Source: Bacillota bacterium
GTDB lineage: Bacteria > Bacillota > Clostridia > Tissierellales > MES13
Direction: 5' to 3'
DNA length: 53,124 nucleotides
NCBI GenBank assembly: GCA_009711785.1
Contig: VENA01000037.1
Location: 1-53,124 of the forward strand
Shown here one piece after another: positions 17,118 to 26,045 of this stretch (the first letter of the stretch is position 1; each line of letters begins with the position of its first letter). The notes under the pieces were generated by a model, which saw only the letters and a list, made by a program, of their open reading frames with translations, had not been told where the DNA came from and did not search any database. Both the position numbers and the translations under genes were made by a program.

Positions 17118-17186
17118 CTTAAACAGTATTATCGCCACCCTACGAAAAATATTGTAGGGTGTCCGAAAATGCTCAGATCGTTAGAT
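17118..17186 (+). other. attC site 21
   Basis: 69 bp. Left core CTTAAAC (one A extra), right core GTTAGAT; arms CGCCACCCTAC and GTAGGGTGTCCG. Same subtype as the site after the CHAP gene (28542-28611), consistent with the shared 3' flank. Confidence 0.82.
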
Positions 17187-17240
17187 GACATTGGGAAGTA
17201 TCTTTTAAATTAAATATATGGGGGGATATGAATAATAGAG

Positions 17241-17978
17241 ATGAATAATTATTTAAAGAGAAAGCCAATACTTGGGAGTATAATGATTATGTTAGGATTT
17301 ATTCTTGTATTATTTATAGCAGGAATGATTTCATCTATTTTTTCTGTTGAAAGTAAATTAACATTCATGTTAGGATTTATGGTTGTTGCAATTGTATTGA
17401 TAATATACATCATAAATAATAAAAAATGGAAAGAATATGGGTTTATTCCAGATAAAATTAATAAAAAGGAACTTTTGTATATTTTACCCTTATTTATAAT
17501 TGCATTCATGCCTTTAATTACAGGTGTTGATATGAGTATTGAGATATCAATTGTTTTTTATACAATTACCTACATGGTTTTTGTAGCATTTGTTGAAGAA
17601 ACAATTTATAGAGGAATCATATTTAATGCTTTGGAATCAAAAGGCAACAAATTTGCTATCGTGCTTTCAGCAATCTTTTTTGGCGCTTCACATTTATTGA
17701 GCATATCAGGAGGGAAGGATATTGTAGAAACATCTTATCAGGTAATATTTGCAATTATTATGGGTATGGTACTGGCTTTAGTAATTCTACTTACTAGAAA
17801 TATCTATTTTTGCATTGCATATCATTTAATAAATAATGTAATAGTATCAATATCATTAACTAGTGTAGATAATGATAGATTCATTTCTTATTTTATAATG
17901 ATATTTGCTATTGTGTATATGTTACTATTGATTAAAATATATGCTAGTAAATCAAGAAGTCAAAATGTTAAAGTGTAA
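17241..17978 (+). CDS. CPBP family intramembrane glutamic endopeptidase
   Basis: 245 residues, about eight hydrophobic segments. Motif 1 FVEETIYRGIIFN near residue 119 (EExxxR), motif 2 FFGASHLLS near 150 (FxxxH), motif 3 AYHLINNV near 200. The catalytic set is complete. ATG 17241; GGGGGGAT lies a little far upstream (about 13 bases), so initiation may be weak. Second CPBP cassette of the window, not closely similar to the first. Possible bacteriocin-immunity or membrane proteolysis role. Confidence 0.88.
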   Translation: MNNYLKRKPILGSIMIMLGFILVLFIAGMISSIFSVESKLTFMLGFMVVAIVLIIYIINNKKWKEYGFIPDKINKKELLYILPLFIIAFMPLITGVDMSIEISIVFYTITYMVFVAFVEETIYRGIIFNALESKGNKFAIVLSAIFFGASHLLSISGGKDIVETSYQVIFAIIMGMVLALVILLTRNIYFCIAYHLINNVIVSISLTSVDNDRFISYFIMIFAIVYMLLLIKIYASKSRSQNVKV

Positions 17979-18018
17979 AAGGAACTTTAATATATCGACA
18001 ATTTATGTATTCAACATC

Positions 18019-18086
18019 AACTAACGCAGTGTTGAAGTAATCCTAGAAAAAAACATAGGACTACTTCAACACTGAACTTGTTAAGC
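18019..18086 (+). other. attC site 22
   Basis: 68 bp. Left core AACTAAC, right core GTTAAGC. Arms CAGTGTTGAAGTAATCCTA and TAGGACTACTTCAACACTG are almost perfectly complementary. Confidence 0.92.
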
Positions 18087-18132
18087 AACATTGAAAATTA
18101 AGGGCAAAAAAAGACTTATCTTGGAGGAAAAA

Positions 18133-18975
18133 ATGAAAGCTAATGATTTATATATGATTTTAGAAAAAGATTTTGTAAATGAATCTATGAGTGATATATG
18201 GTTTAAGTATATGGAGGAATTAAAAGAATATATTTGTGATAACTTCAAAACTAGGAGTATGGGATTAGTTTGTGATTTTACTCACTATATAACTAAAGTT
18301 TATACAGCTGTTTTTCCCACATATCAGGTAATGAGTCAAATTATAGACAATAATGTTGAAAATGCTATGCTTTTCGTACACCATCCATCAAACTGGGATA
18401 TAACAAAAAAAACACCATTTTATCTTATGGATAAAGGACAACTGAAAATATTTAAGCAAAGAAATATTTCTATATTTTGTTATCATGTACCACTAGATAA
18501 TTTTAGTGATTATTCTACAAGTGTAGCACTTGCAAAAAAGTTAGGAATTAAGATTACAGAAAGTTTTGCGTTATCAAGAGGAGCCAAAAACGGAGTAATA
18601 GGTACTATAGATATCGACTCAATTGAAGAATTACACAAAAAATTTTCTGAAGTAATCGGTCATCAAGCCAAATTATATATGTATGGTCATAAATCAATTA
18701 AAGATTCCAAAGTTGCAGTAGTAGCTGGTGGTGGGAATGATATAAGATACGTCAAAGAAATCTTAGATAAAGGAGTTAATACTCTAATTACAGGAATATC
18801 GAGTGAAACATATAAAGAAGTCCATCAGTATGAAAAAGAGAAAGAAATTAACTTATTAGGAGGGACACACTATTCTACAGAAAAATTTGCATGTCAGAGT
18901 ATGTGTGAGTATTTCAGAAAACTTGGGGTAGAAGCAGAATTTATTGAAGGGGTGCCAATTTTAGAGGATATGTAG
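18133..18975 (+). CDS. Nif3-like dinuclear metal center hexameric protein
   Basis: 280 residues from ATG 18133 (TTGGAGGAAAAA). Nif3/YqfO family signatures: AMLFVHHPSNWD near residue 80 (HHxxxWD metal ligands), a GTIDIDSI...YGHKSIKD middle strand pair, VAVVAGGGND, and LLGGTHYSTEKFACQSMCEYF near the C-terminus (HxxxE ligands). The fold binds two metal ions; physiological substrate is uncertain (GTP cyclohydrolase-type or phosphatase roles have been proposed). Large and housekeeping-like for a cassette, and intact. Confidence 0.9.
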   Translation: MKANDLYMILEKDFVNESMSDIWFKYMEELKEYICDNFKTRSMGLVCDFTHYITKVYTAVFPTYQVMSQIIDNNVENAMLFVHHPSNWDITKKTPFYLMDKGQLKIFKQRNISIFCYHVPLDNFSDYSTSVALAKKLGIKITESFALSRGAKNGVIGTIDIDSIEELHKKFSEVIGHQAKLYMYGHKSIKDSKVAVVAGGGNDIRYVKEILDKGVNTLITGISSETYKEVHQYEKEKEINLLGGTHYSTEKFACQSMCEYFRKLGVEAEFIEGVPILEDM

Positions 18976-19021
18976 TTGTGATTTAGCTTTTGTAATACTA
19001 AGAGTATTAACATTCAACGTC

Positions 19022-19104
19022 TCTTAACCTGGGCTTGGGCAATATGGATATATGTATTTAAAATCATTACAACACCCTCGTCGCAAAGTCCAGAAACGTT
19101 ATAT
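19022..19104 (+). other. attC site 23
   Basis: 83 bp. Left core TCTTAAC, right core GTTATAT; outer arms CTGGGCTTGGGC and GTCGCAAAGTCCAG pair imperfectly around an AT-rich centre. Confidence 0.75.
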
Positions 19105-19481
19105 AAAATACCCATAAACAAGTTCTTTTGAAGTAGGTAAAAAGCAAAATTTTACACAAGTTTCAAAAATAGAGTTTTAAGCAGAAGAATTATAAGAATA
19201 TAGATTTGTTAGAAAAAGACTTTGTGGGTCAGATAGATAGGAAAGGTCTCTAAGGGTCGATTTTATTAGGTCGAACTTTAGAGCTTTTTTAATCTAGATT
19301 AAAAAAACAATGAAAAATATGGAAGGTGTTAAACACTAGATAGAGAATATAAATATAATAAAGAGAGTGATATTACAAGATTTTTTCAAGTTAAATATAT
19401 ATTAGGCTGAGTACTTTATATAACACACTATTGGCGACAGTCCACAAAAAGCATATGGACCACCGCAAGGTAGTCAAGACG
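19099..19481 (+). repeat. gene-less repeated cassette, copy C
   Basis: 383 bp. Nearly identical to copy B apart from a few substitutions and a 3-base deletion. No supported ORF; conserved hairpin/U-tract inside; ends at attC 24. Confidence 0.82.
19248..19290 (+). terminator. hairpin with U-tract in repeated cassette C
   Basis: Same stem as copy B, CTCTAAGG with CTTTAGAG, followed by C and six Ts. Confidence 0.65.
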
Positions 19482-19487
19482 TTATAT
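19418..19487 (+). other. attC site 24
   Basis: 70 bp. Left core ATATAAC, right core GTTATAT; arms GACAGTCCACA and ATGGACCACCG. Same subtype as sites 3 and 11. Confidence 0.9.
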
Positions 19488-19590
19488 ATCATAAAAAATA
19501 TTGTAATAGCATTAGATAAAAGAGGTGTTTTTTATGGTGAAAAGAAGATAAAGACTTCTTTATTAAATATAAAATAAAGGGGTAATAAGT

Positions 19591-20004
19591 TTGTCAAATA
19601 TTAGTTATAACTGTATCAGAGAAATTGATAAAGATAAATTAAAAGCATTATACGAAAATGCAGGTTGGATATTATATATTCAAGAATTACCAAAGTTAAT
19701 CAAAGCTATGGAAGAGTCGTTAATGATTTTATCAGCATGGGATGATAATAAGTTAGTTGGTTTAGTTAGAGTAGTAGGAGATGGTCAAATAATAATATAC
19801 ATACAAGATATTTTAGTTCTGGATGAATACAAAAGAAACGGAATAGCTACGAACTTATTAAATCAAGTATTAGATAAATATAAACATGTACGACAGAAAG
19901 TTTTATTAACAAATGATAGCAAAGAGACCAGGGGATTTTATACGGCAGAAGGATTTACAGCATGTGATAAAGGAGTTTTAGTTGCTTTTGTAAAATTAAA
20001 TTAG
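19591..20004 (+). CDS. GNAT family N-acetyltransferase, short
   Basis: 137 residues from TTG 19591 (AAGGGGTAATAAG). The acetyl-CoA loop is ILVLDEYKRNGIATNLLNQ (RNGIAT) near residue 85; the C-terminal GFYTAEGFTACD is motif B. Short, but typical of the GNATs that start with an AGW segment (here YENAGWILY near residue 21). Substrate unknown. Cassette between attC 24 and 25. Confidence 0.88.
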   Translation: MSNISYNCIREIDKDKLKALYENAGWILYIQELPKLIKAMEESLMILSAWDDNKLVGLVRVVGDGQIIIYIQDILVLDEYKRNGIATNLLNQVLDKYKHVRQKVLLTNDSKETRGFYTAEGFTACDKGVLVAFVKLN

Positions 20005-20044
20005 AATATAACAAAATAGTAATTAAATGTAATTTAATCATGAC

Positions 20045-20112
20045 ATATAATATAGTAGTGTAGACACCCTACAAAAAACAGTAAAGTGTCTACACTACAA
20101 ATAACGTTATCT
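20045..20112 (+). other. attC site 25, left core AAC changed to AAT
   Basis: 68 bp. Left core ATATAAT, right core GTTATCT. Arms GTAGTGTAGACACCCTAC and GTGTCTACACTAC pair strongly. Confidence 0.82.
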
Positions 20113-20159
20113 AAAATCTACAAAAAAGATACTTAAGAAAATTACTAGGGGGAATATGT

Positions 20160-20708
20160 ATACTAACTGATAAAAATATTGTTGTATGTGTATGTGGTGG
20201 AATTGCAATATATAAAGTAGTAGATGTGGTAAGTAGACTAAAAAAGCTTAATGCAAATGTCTTTGTTACAATGACTGAATGAAAGTGCAACGAAATTTGT
20301 TACACCACTAACATTTCAAACAATATCTAGTAATCCAGTAAATATTAGTCTATATGATGATAGATTTTACGCAGATATTAAACACATAGCACTTGCACAA
20401 AAAGCAGACCTAATGGTAGTTGCACCAGCTACTACTAATGTCATAGGAAAATTATCTTATGGTATAGCTGATGATATTGTTACTACTTCAATGATGGCAT
20501 CAGAATCACCAAAACTTTTAGTACCTGCAATGAATATAGTGATGTATGAAAATCCTATAGTTCAAGATAACATTGAAAGATTAAAAAGATATGAATATAT
20601 GTCTTTAGAACTTGAAAAAGGTACTATGGTTATGAGATCAGAGAAGGAATAGGAAGATTACTTAATCCAGAAACAATAGTGAAACATATATTTGAAATGG
20701 AATTTTAG
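20160..20708 (+). pseudogene. flavoprotein / phosphopantothenoylcysteine decarboxylase-like (CoaC domain), frameshifted
   Basis: Joined frames read a flavoprotein domain: LTDKNIVVCVCGGIAIYK (FMN-binding GGIAxYK start), ANVFVTMTE, a shift near 20280, ATKFVTPLTFQTISSNPV, LAQKADLMVVAPATTNVIGK (APAxxNxIGK), KLLVPAMNIVMYENP (PAMNxxMxxNP, the active-site segment), then another shift near 20620 and GIGRLLNPETIVKHIFEMEF before TAG. About 180 residues, matching CoaC rather than full CoaBC. No usable start codon is visible (ATA at the expected place). Non-functional copy of a coenzyme A pathway-type enzyme. Confidence 0.85.
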
Positions 20709-20762
20709 AAAGAACTAATATTAGATTCTGAAAAAGTCAAGGTATAGATATAGATGGACTTC

Positions 20763-20831
20763 AGATAACAAGCTAGTCCCTATATTTTGTTAAGAAGATG
20801 TAAAACATCGGAATTAGTCAAAACGTTAGAC
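20763..20831 (+). other. attC site 26
   Basis: 69 bp. Left core AGATAAC, right core GTTAGAC; CCTATATTT-type left arm with AAACATCGG on the right, outer CTAGTC / GAATTAG. Confidence 0.85.
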
Positions 20832-21023
20832 AAAAGTCAATAACTACATAAATTTATTGAGAACTAATCTGGATAATGTTCAATAATAAAAATATACATA
20901 TAAGAAATAAAAGGAACTTGTGTTTAATGATAAACAGTTTTTGCTGAAGAAATGACTTTGATATTTTTTCGATAGATAATCTTTATTTAAAATAATTAAA
21001 GTAAGTATTTGGAGGGAAGATTT

Positions 21024-21422
21024 ATGAGTAAAAAGGGTGTACTCCATCATGTTGAGATTTATGCATCAGATCTAGAGAAATCCATTGAGTTCTGGAGTTG
21101 GTTTCTTTCTAAACTTGGCTATGAGTTATATCAGGAGTGGAATGAAGGAAAAAGCTTTAAATTAAACGATACATATATAGTGTTTGTACAAGTCGAAGAA
21201 AAGCATTTAGATACACCTTATCATAGATGTAAGGCTGGATTAAATCATTTAGCTTTTTATGCTGAATCTCAAGAACAAGTAGATAAAATTACTAATCAAT
21301 TGAGGGAAAAGAAAATTAAAATTTTATATGAAAATAAACATCCTTATGCAGGAGGAAAAAATCATTATGCAGTATATTTTGAGGATCCAGAAAGAATAAA
21401 AGTTGAATTAGTTGCTCCGTAA
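21024..21422 (+). CDS. VOC (glyoxalase/bleomycin-resistance) family protein
   Basis: 132 residues from ATG 21024 (GGAGGGAAGATTT). VOC pattern: VLHHVEIYASDLEKSIEFW at the N-terminus (first metal-ligand His-type position), GYELYQEW, then LNHLAFYAESQEQVDKI opening the second beta-alpha-beta module, and KNHYAVYFEDPERIKVELVA at the end (Glu ligand near the C-terminus). Full-length single-domain VOC protein. Possible metal-dependent lyase, dioxygenase or sequestering role; substrate unknown. Cassette between attC 26 and 27. Confidence 0.9.
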   Translation: MSKKGVLHHVEIYASDLEKSIEFWSWFLSKLGYELYQEWNEGKSFKLNDTYIVFVQVEEKHLDTPYHRCKAGLNHLAFYAESQEQVDKITNQLREKKIKILYENKHPYAGGKNHYAVYFEDPERIKVELVAP

Positions 21423-21449
21423 AACAATTAGTTTAAGATTTTGACCTTC

Positions 21450-21520
21450 GTCTAACATAGCATTTGAAGACAGTCCACGAAAAGCATGTAGAACGTCGCA
21501 AAATACTAGGAACGTTATAG
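21450..21520 (+). other. attC site 27
   Basis: 71 bp. Left core GTCTAAC, right core GTTATAG; arms ACAGTCCACG and ATGTAGAACGTCG (one arm mutated, GTGGAC to GTAGAA). Confidence 0.88.
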
Positions 21521-21708
21521 GACATTATGACTTCATTTCGGAGTAGTAGTTTTGGGTCTTTTTTTGCTGGTTACTTATATTTGATTGAAATTTTTACTAT
21601 TAACTAGACAAATGTAGAATTTATTAGATACTTTAAAGCTGAAGGTCATTCAAAAATGATTATGACTTCAGTAAATTTTAGCAATGATCAAATTAGGAGG
21701 AATATGAA

Positions 21709-23367
21709 ATGAAAATTATAAAAAGGGTGATTGTATTACCAATACTAACATTAATAAGCTTTTTGTTTGTAGGCTGTGAGATAAAAGATGTAGAGAAGAA
21801 TGAATTTAAAACGTATTCTAATGCGTATTATACTATACAATACCCATCAAATTGGTTAGAACCTAAAGTAGGCAATACTGTAGTTTTTTCAAAGGAGGAT
21901 AACCAACTTGTATTGGAAGTAAGGGCAGTTCGTTACTATGAAAATTATCTTGAAGAAAGTGTAAAAGAAATTGAAGAAGATGTTAACATTGAAGAATGTA
22001 TTATTAACGGAAATAAAGGTTATAAAATAAAACCTGAAGAAAAGGATGAAATAATAAATACTTTTTACTATGTTCAAGAAAAAGATATGCTTTTCGAAAT
22101 GAATTTTGAATGTCAAGCTAATGACTATAATAATTATGAATCTTTAATGGATCAAATAAAAAACACCTTTGAATTTAATGACTTTGAAATATTAGAGTAT
22201 TGTAGCAAATCTGTTAATGGTGATAGAGACGCTAAATGGTTAGCTGATATTGAATTTATATCGAAAAATTTGCCTAAAGCCCATAAGAATTTATTTTTTA
22301 AAGTAGAAGAAGAAGAGTTTTTAACTCATGTAAACAATATAAAAGAAAAAATCCCTTCACTAACAGATGATGAGATTATTGTTGAAGTAAGTAAATTAAT
22401 AGCATCTGTAGGTGATGAACATACAACATTTGCTTTTAGTCCCCAAAAAAAATATCCTTTTAAATTTTACTGTTTTAATGATGGAATTTACTTATTAGAT
22501 TCTGTACCTGAGTATAGTGAATTTATTGGTTTTAAGCTAAAGGGTGTAAATGACAAAAATGTTGAAGAAATTCGAGAGTTATTTCGACCTATTATTTCTC
22601 ATGAAAATGAACCTTGGTTTAAAAACTTATTTGCAAAAAAATTGGTTTACCCAGAACTTTTAAATGGACTAAAAATCACAGATTCACAAACAGCAAAATT
22701 TAATTTTATAGACAAAAATGGAAATGAAAAAAGTGTTGAAGTTGAATCTAGCAATGAAATGGATTTACAAAATACAAATATGGATAAATCTGAAAGAATG
22801 TTGTATTTAAAAAATAGTGATAAACATTACTGGTATGAATTTCTTGAAGAAGAAAAGTTGTTATATTTACAATACAATGTTTGTTATGATATGAAGGATA
22901 AATCTTTTTCTGACTTTAACAATGAGCTTTTTGAATTTATTGATAATAATTCTATAAATAAATTTGTAATTGATTTAAGAAATAACAGCGGAGGATCTGC
23001 ACTTATATTAGAACCATTTTTTGTTGAACTTAAAAAAAGAGAGAGGCTAGACCAACCGCAAAAATTGTTTGTAATAGTTGGAAGAAAAACCTTTTCATCT
23101 GCAGTGCAAAATGCTTTAAAATTTAAAAATGAAACTAATGCGACTTATATTGGAGAACCTACAGGTGGCTCACCAAACCATTATGGAGAAGTTAAGCTGT
23201 TAAAATTAATTAACACTAAAACTAAAATTGGTTATTCAACGAAATATTTCAAACTTACAAGTGAAGACTTAGACTCATTTGTTCCAGATATAATTATTGA
23301 GCCTAATGCAGATGATTATTTCAATAATATAGACCCAGTAATGGAAAAAATATTAGATATTGATTAA
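21709..23367 (+). CDS. S41 family C-terminal-processing-like peptidase, lipoprotein
   Basis: 552 residues, the largest cassette gene here. Signal peptide with lipobox FVGC at residue 23. Residues about 30-150 form an N-terminal domain starting YSNAYYTIQYPSNWL, like surface PsbP/DUF-type modules. The C-terminal ~330 residues resemble S41/tricorn-core peptidases: ISVGDEHT-like ASVGDEHTTF, KFVIDLRNNSGGSALILE, KTFSSAVQNALKFK (Ser in the FSSA box is the nucleophile position) and YIGEPTGGSPNHYGE. Exported and lipid-anchored. AGGAGG precedes ATG. Its 3' attC is only a right half. Confidence 0.88.
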   Translation: MKIIKRVIVLPILTLISFLFVGCEIKDVEKNEFKTYSNAYYTIQYPSNWLEPKVGNTVVFSKEDNQLVLEVRAVRYYENYLEESVKEIEEDVNIEECIINGNKGYKIKPEEKDEIINTFYYVQEKDMLFEMNFECQANDYNNYESLMDQIKNTFEFNDFEILEYCSKSVNGDRDAKWLADIEFISKNLPKAHKNLFFKVEEEEFLTHVNNIKEKIPSLTDDEIIVEVSKLIASVGDEHTTFAFSPQKKYPFKFYCFNDGIYLLDSVPEYSEFIGFKLKGVNDKNVEEIRELFRPIISHENEPWFKNLFAKKLVYPELLNGLKITDSQTAKFNFIDKNGNEKSVEVESSNEMDLQNTNMDKSERMLYLKNSDKHYWYEFLEEEKLLYLQYNVCYDMKDKSFSDFNNELFEFIDNNSINKFVIDLRNNSGGSALILEPFFVELKKRERLDQPQKLFVIVGRKTFSSAVQNALKFKNETNATYIGEPTGGSPNHYGEVKLLKLINTKTKIGYSTKYFKLTSEDLDSFVPDIIIEPNADDYFNNIDPVMEKILDID

Positions 23368-23387
23368 TGTACAATTAAATTATTTTA

Positions 23388-23414
23388 TATTTCGGCATAG
23401 TCGGACCGTTATAT
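23388..23414 (+). other. attC site 28, right end only
   Basis: CGGCATAGTCGGACC followed by right core GTTATAT. No left core or left arm lies between the peptidase stop and here. Deletion remnant. Confidence 0.6.
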
Positions 23415-23495
23415 GATAAACAATAATCGAAGATAAAAACACTTGAAAGTTAAAGGGGGATTATAAAAAATGTTTATAGAGCATGACTATGTAGT

Positions 23496-24131
23496 ATGGG
23501 GAAGCAATGCGAATGTGGTAATGAATGTTTTGTATTACAAAATCAATTCCATCCGTGGGATGAGTCTTCTTTTTCTGTAAAAATAAAATGTCCTGAATGT
23601 GACGATATAGTTAAAATTGAAAAAATAGATACAGAAAAATATTATAATCAAAAGATATATAATTATTTTAATAATATGTCAGGGGAAATTATTGACTTAG
23701 GATGTGGTTGAGGATTTATAACCAAGTTTTTAAATTCTAAAAAACAAACTATGAAAGTGTATGCTACAGATATAGATTCTGATTGTAGAGATTATATTGG
23801 AAGAATTGATGAAATACATAATAAGATTAAATTTATTGAAATGGACGTCAAAGATTTAAGTAAATATTTTGATCGTGGAGATGTAGATTATTTAGTAAGT
23901 AGAGATGTGTTTATGTTTGTAGAAGATACAGAAAAGTATTTTGATGATATTACCAGTATCGTAAAAAAAGGAATTAGACAAATGGGCTGTTATATGAAAG
24001 AAAATAAAAGAATGAAGAACAAAATCACTCCAGTGAAAATCTCAAAAGAATTAGAAAAAAGAGGATGGAAAGTTGAAATAGAGTATTTAAATTGGTATAA
24101 AGGTGGATATTTTATCAAAGCTGATAAATAA
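23496..24131 (+). pseudogene. class I SAM-dependent methyltransferase, in-frame TGA in motif I
   Basis: ATG 23496 opens a Zn-ribbon-like N-terminus (CECGNEC ... CPECDD), then IIDLGCG, TGA at 23709-23711, then GFITKFL in the same frame. Motif I should read DLGCGxGF, so the TGA replaces one residue inside the SAM-binding loop. Downstream VYATDIDSD (motif II Asp), KFIEMDVKDL and DYLVSRDVFMFVED follow normally. Joined length is about 211 residues. Either a nonsense mutation (e.g. from GGA) or a Trp-type readthrough; other genes here use TGA as stop. No good ribosome binding site stands before 23496. Confidence 0.82.
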
Positions 24132-24146
24132 AGAGTAATGTCCATC

Positions 24147-24215
24147 ATATAACATATGTTTCAAGACATTCTACAAAAAGCGTGTAGAGCATCAGGGAGC
24201 ATTAATTCGTTATAA
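24147..24215 (+). other. attC site 29
   Basis: 69 bp. Left core ATATAAC, right core GTTATAA; arms TTTCAAGACATTCTAC and GTAGAGCATCAGGGA. Confidence 0.88.
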
Positions 24216-24275
24216 GACATGTGATATCGGGGTTACTCTTCGGAGAATTGTGTAATTGTACAAGTTTATATAATA
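24216..24275 (+). repeat. shared cassette leader (GACAT...TATCGGGGTTACTC type)
   Basis: Immediately after the right core, GACATGTGATATCGGGGTTACTC resembles cassette starts at 3973 (GTCGGGGTATTCTTTTT), 35071 (AACGGGGTTACTCATTTGG) and 46444 (TATCGGTGTTATTCTTTG). Possibly a conserved regulatory leader, or leftover of common cassette ancestry. Confidence 0.45.
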
Positions 24276-24289
24276 AGGAGGCAATAAGA

Positions 24290-24910
24290 ATGAGAAGGTT
24301 TTCTACAATAATTTTAGTTATTGTTATGATAATGTTTTTTTCTGCGTGTTCAAGCAACACAGGGACACTGAAACTACTGAATAAGGAAGGTGTGGCACCT
24401 TATGAATTGTCAGAAAGAGATACTTATCTTCTTCAGTCATTAGGACTTGACAAGGATACAAATATTATATCATTCAAAGCTCCTAAAACTGCAAAAAGCC
24501 TTAAAGTAAATGTTTATGTATTAAATGATAACAAAACCTGGAATGTTATGGGAGGTGGACAGGTGTCATTAGGGCAAGATTCCAATCCAAATTATAAATT
24601 AGAAGGTACATTTACAATGATACTTAAAGATAACTATGCAATAAATTTCAATATTAATACAATGGGAAGAGCTTCATATCAGACCGATACATTGGATGTG
24701 GATCATGAAATTGTAGCATCTTCAAAAAGTTTTCTGACAGATTTTCAAAGGATCAAAATCAATAAAGAAATACCTGTTGCTATGATGATTTATGATAGTG
24801 GTACCAGTATGAGAAGTTATGCTATGGAAGATTTCTTTTCACCTTCAAAATTTAAAGAAATGGACTTAGTTCAAGCAGTTACACTGACTTTTACTGATGA
24901 AACTAATTAG
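24290..24910 (+). CDS. lipoprotein, unknown function
   Basis: 206 residues from ATG 24290 (AAGGAGGCAATAAGA). Signal peptide with lipobox FSACSS at about residue 18. The mature part starts SSNTGTLKLLNKEGVAPYEL and is predicted beta-rich; no Cys after the lipobox. An in-frame extension to 24221 has no ribosome binding site. Family not recognised. Codon use appears less AT-extreme than in the neighbours. Exported, membrane-anchored. Confidence 0.8.
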   Translation: MRRFSTIILVIVMIMFFSACSSNTGTLKLLNKEGVAPYELSERDTYLLQSLGLDKDTNIISFKAPKTAKSLKVNVYVLNDNKTWNVMGGGQVSLGQDSNPNYKLEGTFTMILKDNYAINFNINTMGRASYQTDTLDVDHEIVASSKSFLTDFQRIKINKEIPVAMMIYDSGTSMRSYAMEDFFSPSKFKEMDLVQAVTLTFTDETN

Positions 24911-25019
24911 AATTTACTCACTAACAGTTTCGCCAAATGATTATAATATGTATTTGGAGGTAAGATATAATATTTTATTTATTATATGAAGGATTATGAG
25001 AAAAAAACGTCGCCACATC

Positions 25020-25088
25020 TTATAACAGAGTCTATCCATCATCCCATAAAAGGTGTGTAGGAAAACTGAAAGACTCGTACCGTTATAC
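25020..25088 (+). other. attC site 30
   Basis: 69 bp. Left core TTATAAC, right core GTTATAC; arms GAGTCTATCCATCATCC and GGAAAACTGAAAGACTC. Confidence 0.85.
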
Positions 25089-25250
25089 GACATGATTCTC
25101 TTAGAAATGTTGTGCCCAAAAGATTACATTAAAAAATCGAAATTCCATTAAAAGAGCAATTGGAATTTGTGAGTATATTTGAAAAGTTAATATAATTATG
25201 ATTAGTTGTGGCTTTAGAAATTACGATAAATATCATGTTGGAGGATTGCT

Positions 25251-25781
25251 ATGAATTATATAAAGAAATGTAGAAAGAAATTAAAAATTAGAGAAACGGT
25301 TGAAGATGAATCAATTGAAGTTATCAAATATATGAAAACAATACTGAGAGAAACAGATTATCTATCAATGAACCCAGAAGAGTTTGCATACTCGGAAGAG
25401 GAAGAAAGGTGTGCAATTAGAAGGTATTTGGAAACCTCGAATAAACTTATGCTATCTGCAAGGTTAGATGGACAATTAGTGGGCATGTTGACCTTTGATG
25501 GAGGTAGTCGGAAAAGAACAATGCATACTGGAGTTATGGGGGTATCTGTTTCAAAGACATATTGGGGGAAGAATATAGCAACCAGTTTATTAGAATATCT
25601 CTTTGAGTGGTCTAAGCATAATGGTGTGATAAAGAAAATTAACTTATCAGTGCGAGAAGATAACAAGAGAGCTATTGAATTATATAAACGACTAGGATTT
25701 GAAGTTGAAGGCAAAGAAAGTATGAAGCAATTTACTGGTGGAGTATATTACGATTCTGTACTTATGGGGAGAAAAATTTAA
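25251..25781 (+). CDS. GNAT family N-acetyltransferase (RimI-like)
   Basis: 176 residues. MGVSVSKTYWGKNIATSLLE near residue 97 is motif A (WGKNIAT acetyl-CoA loop). SVREDNKRAIELYKRLGFEV near 140 is the standard GNAT motif B (NxxAxxLYxxxGF). N-terminal 30 residues are basic. ATG follows TTGGAGGATTGCT. Acetylates an unknown amine or protein N-terminus. Intact cassette between attC 30 and 31. Confidence 0.92.
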   Translation: MNYIKKCRKKLKIRETVEDESIEVIKYMKTILRETDYLSMNPEEFAYSEEEERCAIRRYLETSNKLMLSARLDGQLVGMLTFDGGSRKRTMHTGVMGVSVSKTYWGKNIATSLLEYLFEWSKHNGVIKKINLSVREDNKRAIELYKRLGFEVEGKESMKQFTGGVYYDSVLMGRKI

Positions 25782-25853
25782 GTTTAAACCAAGCAATTTT
25801 TGAATATCAATGTTATCTAAGAAATTTATTTTGGCTAAAAAAGGAAGCACAGC

Positions 25854-25922
25854 GTATAACATAGTAGTCCCTATATTTTACTAAAAAAATGTTAAACATC
25901 AGGACTACTAAAGACGTTAGAA
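25854..25922 (+). other. attC site 31
   Basis: 69 bp. Left core GTATAAC, right core GTTAGAA. AGTAGTCCCTATATTTTA on the left; AAACATCAGGACTACT on the right. Confidence 0.9.
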
Positions 25923-26045
25923 TACAGCATAATATCGGGAGAGAGTTTAGGATATTGAATTGAAAAGATATGAATGAAATGCAAGGAACAATGAATAATT
26001 CATTTCATATGCTATGTAAATACATAGTAAAGGGGAATAATAAAG

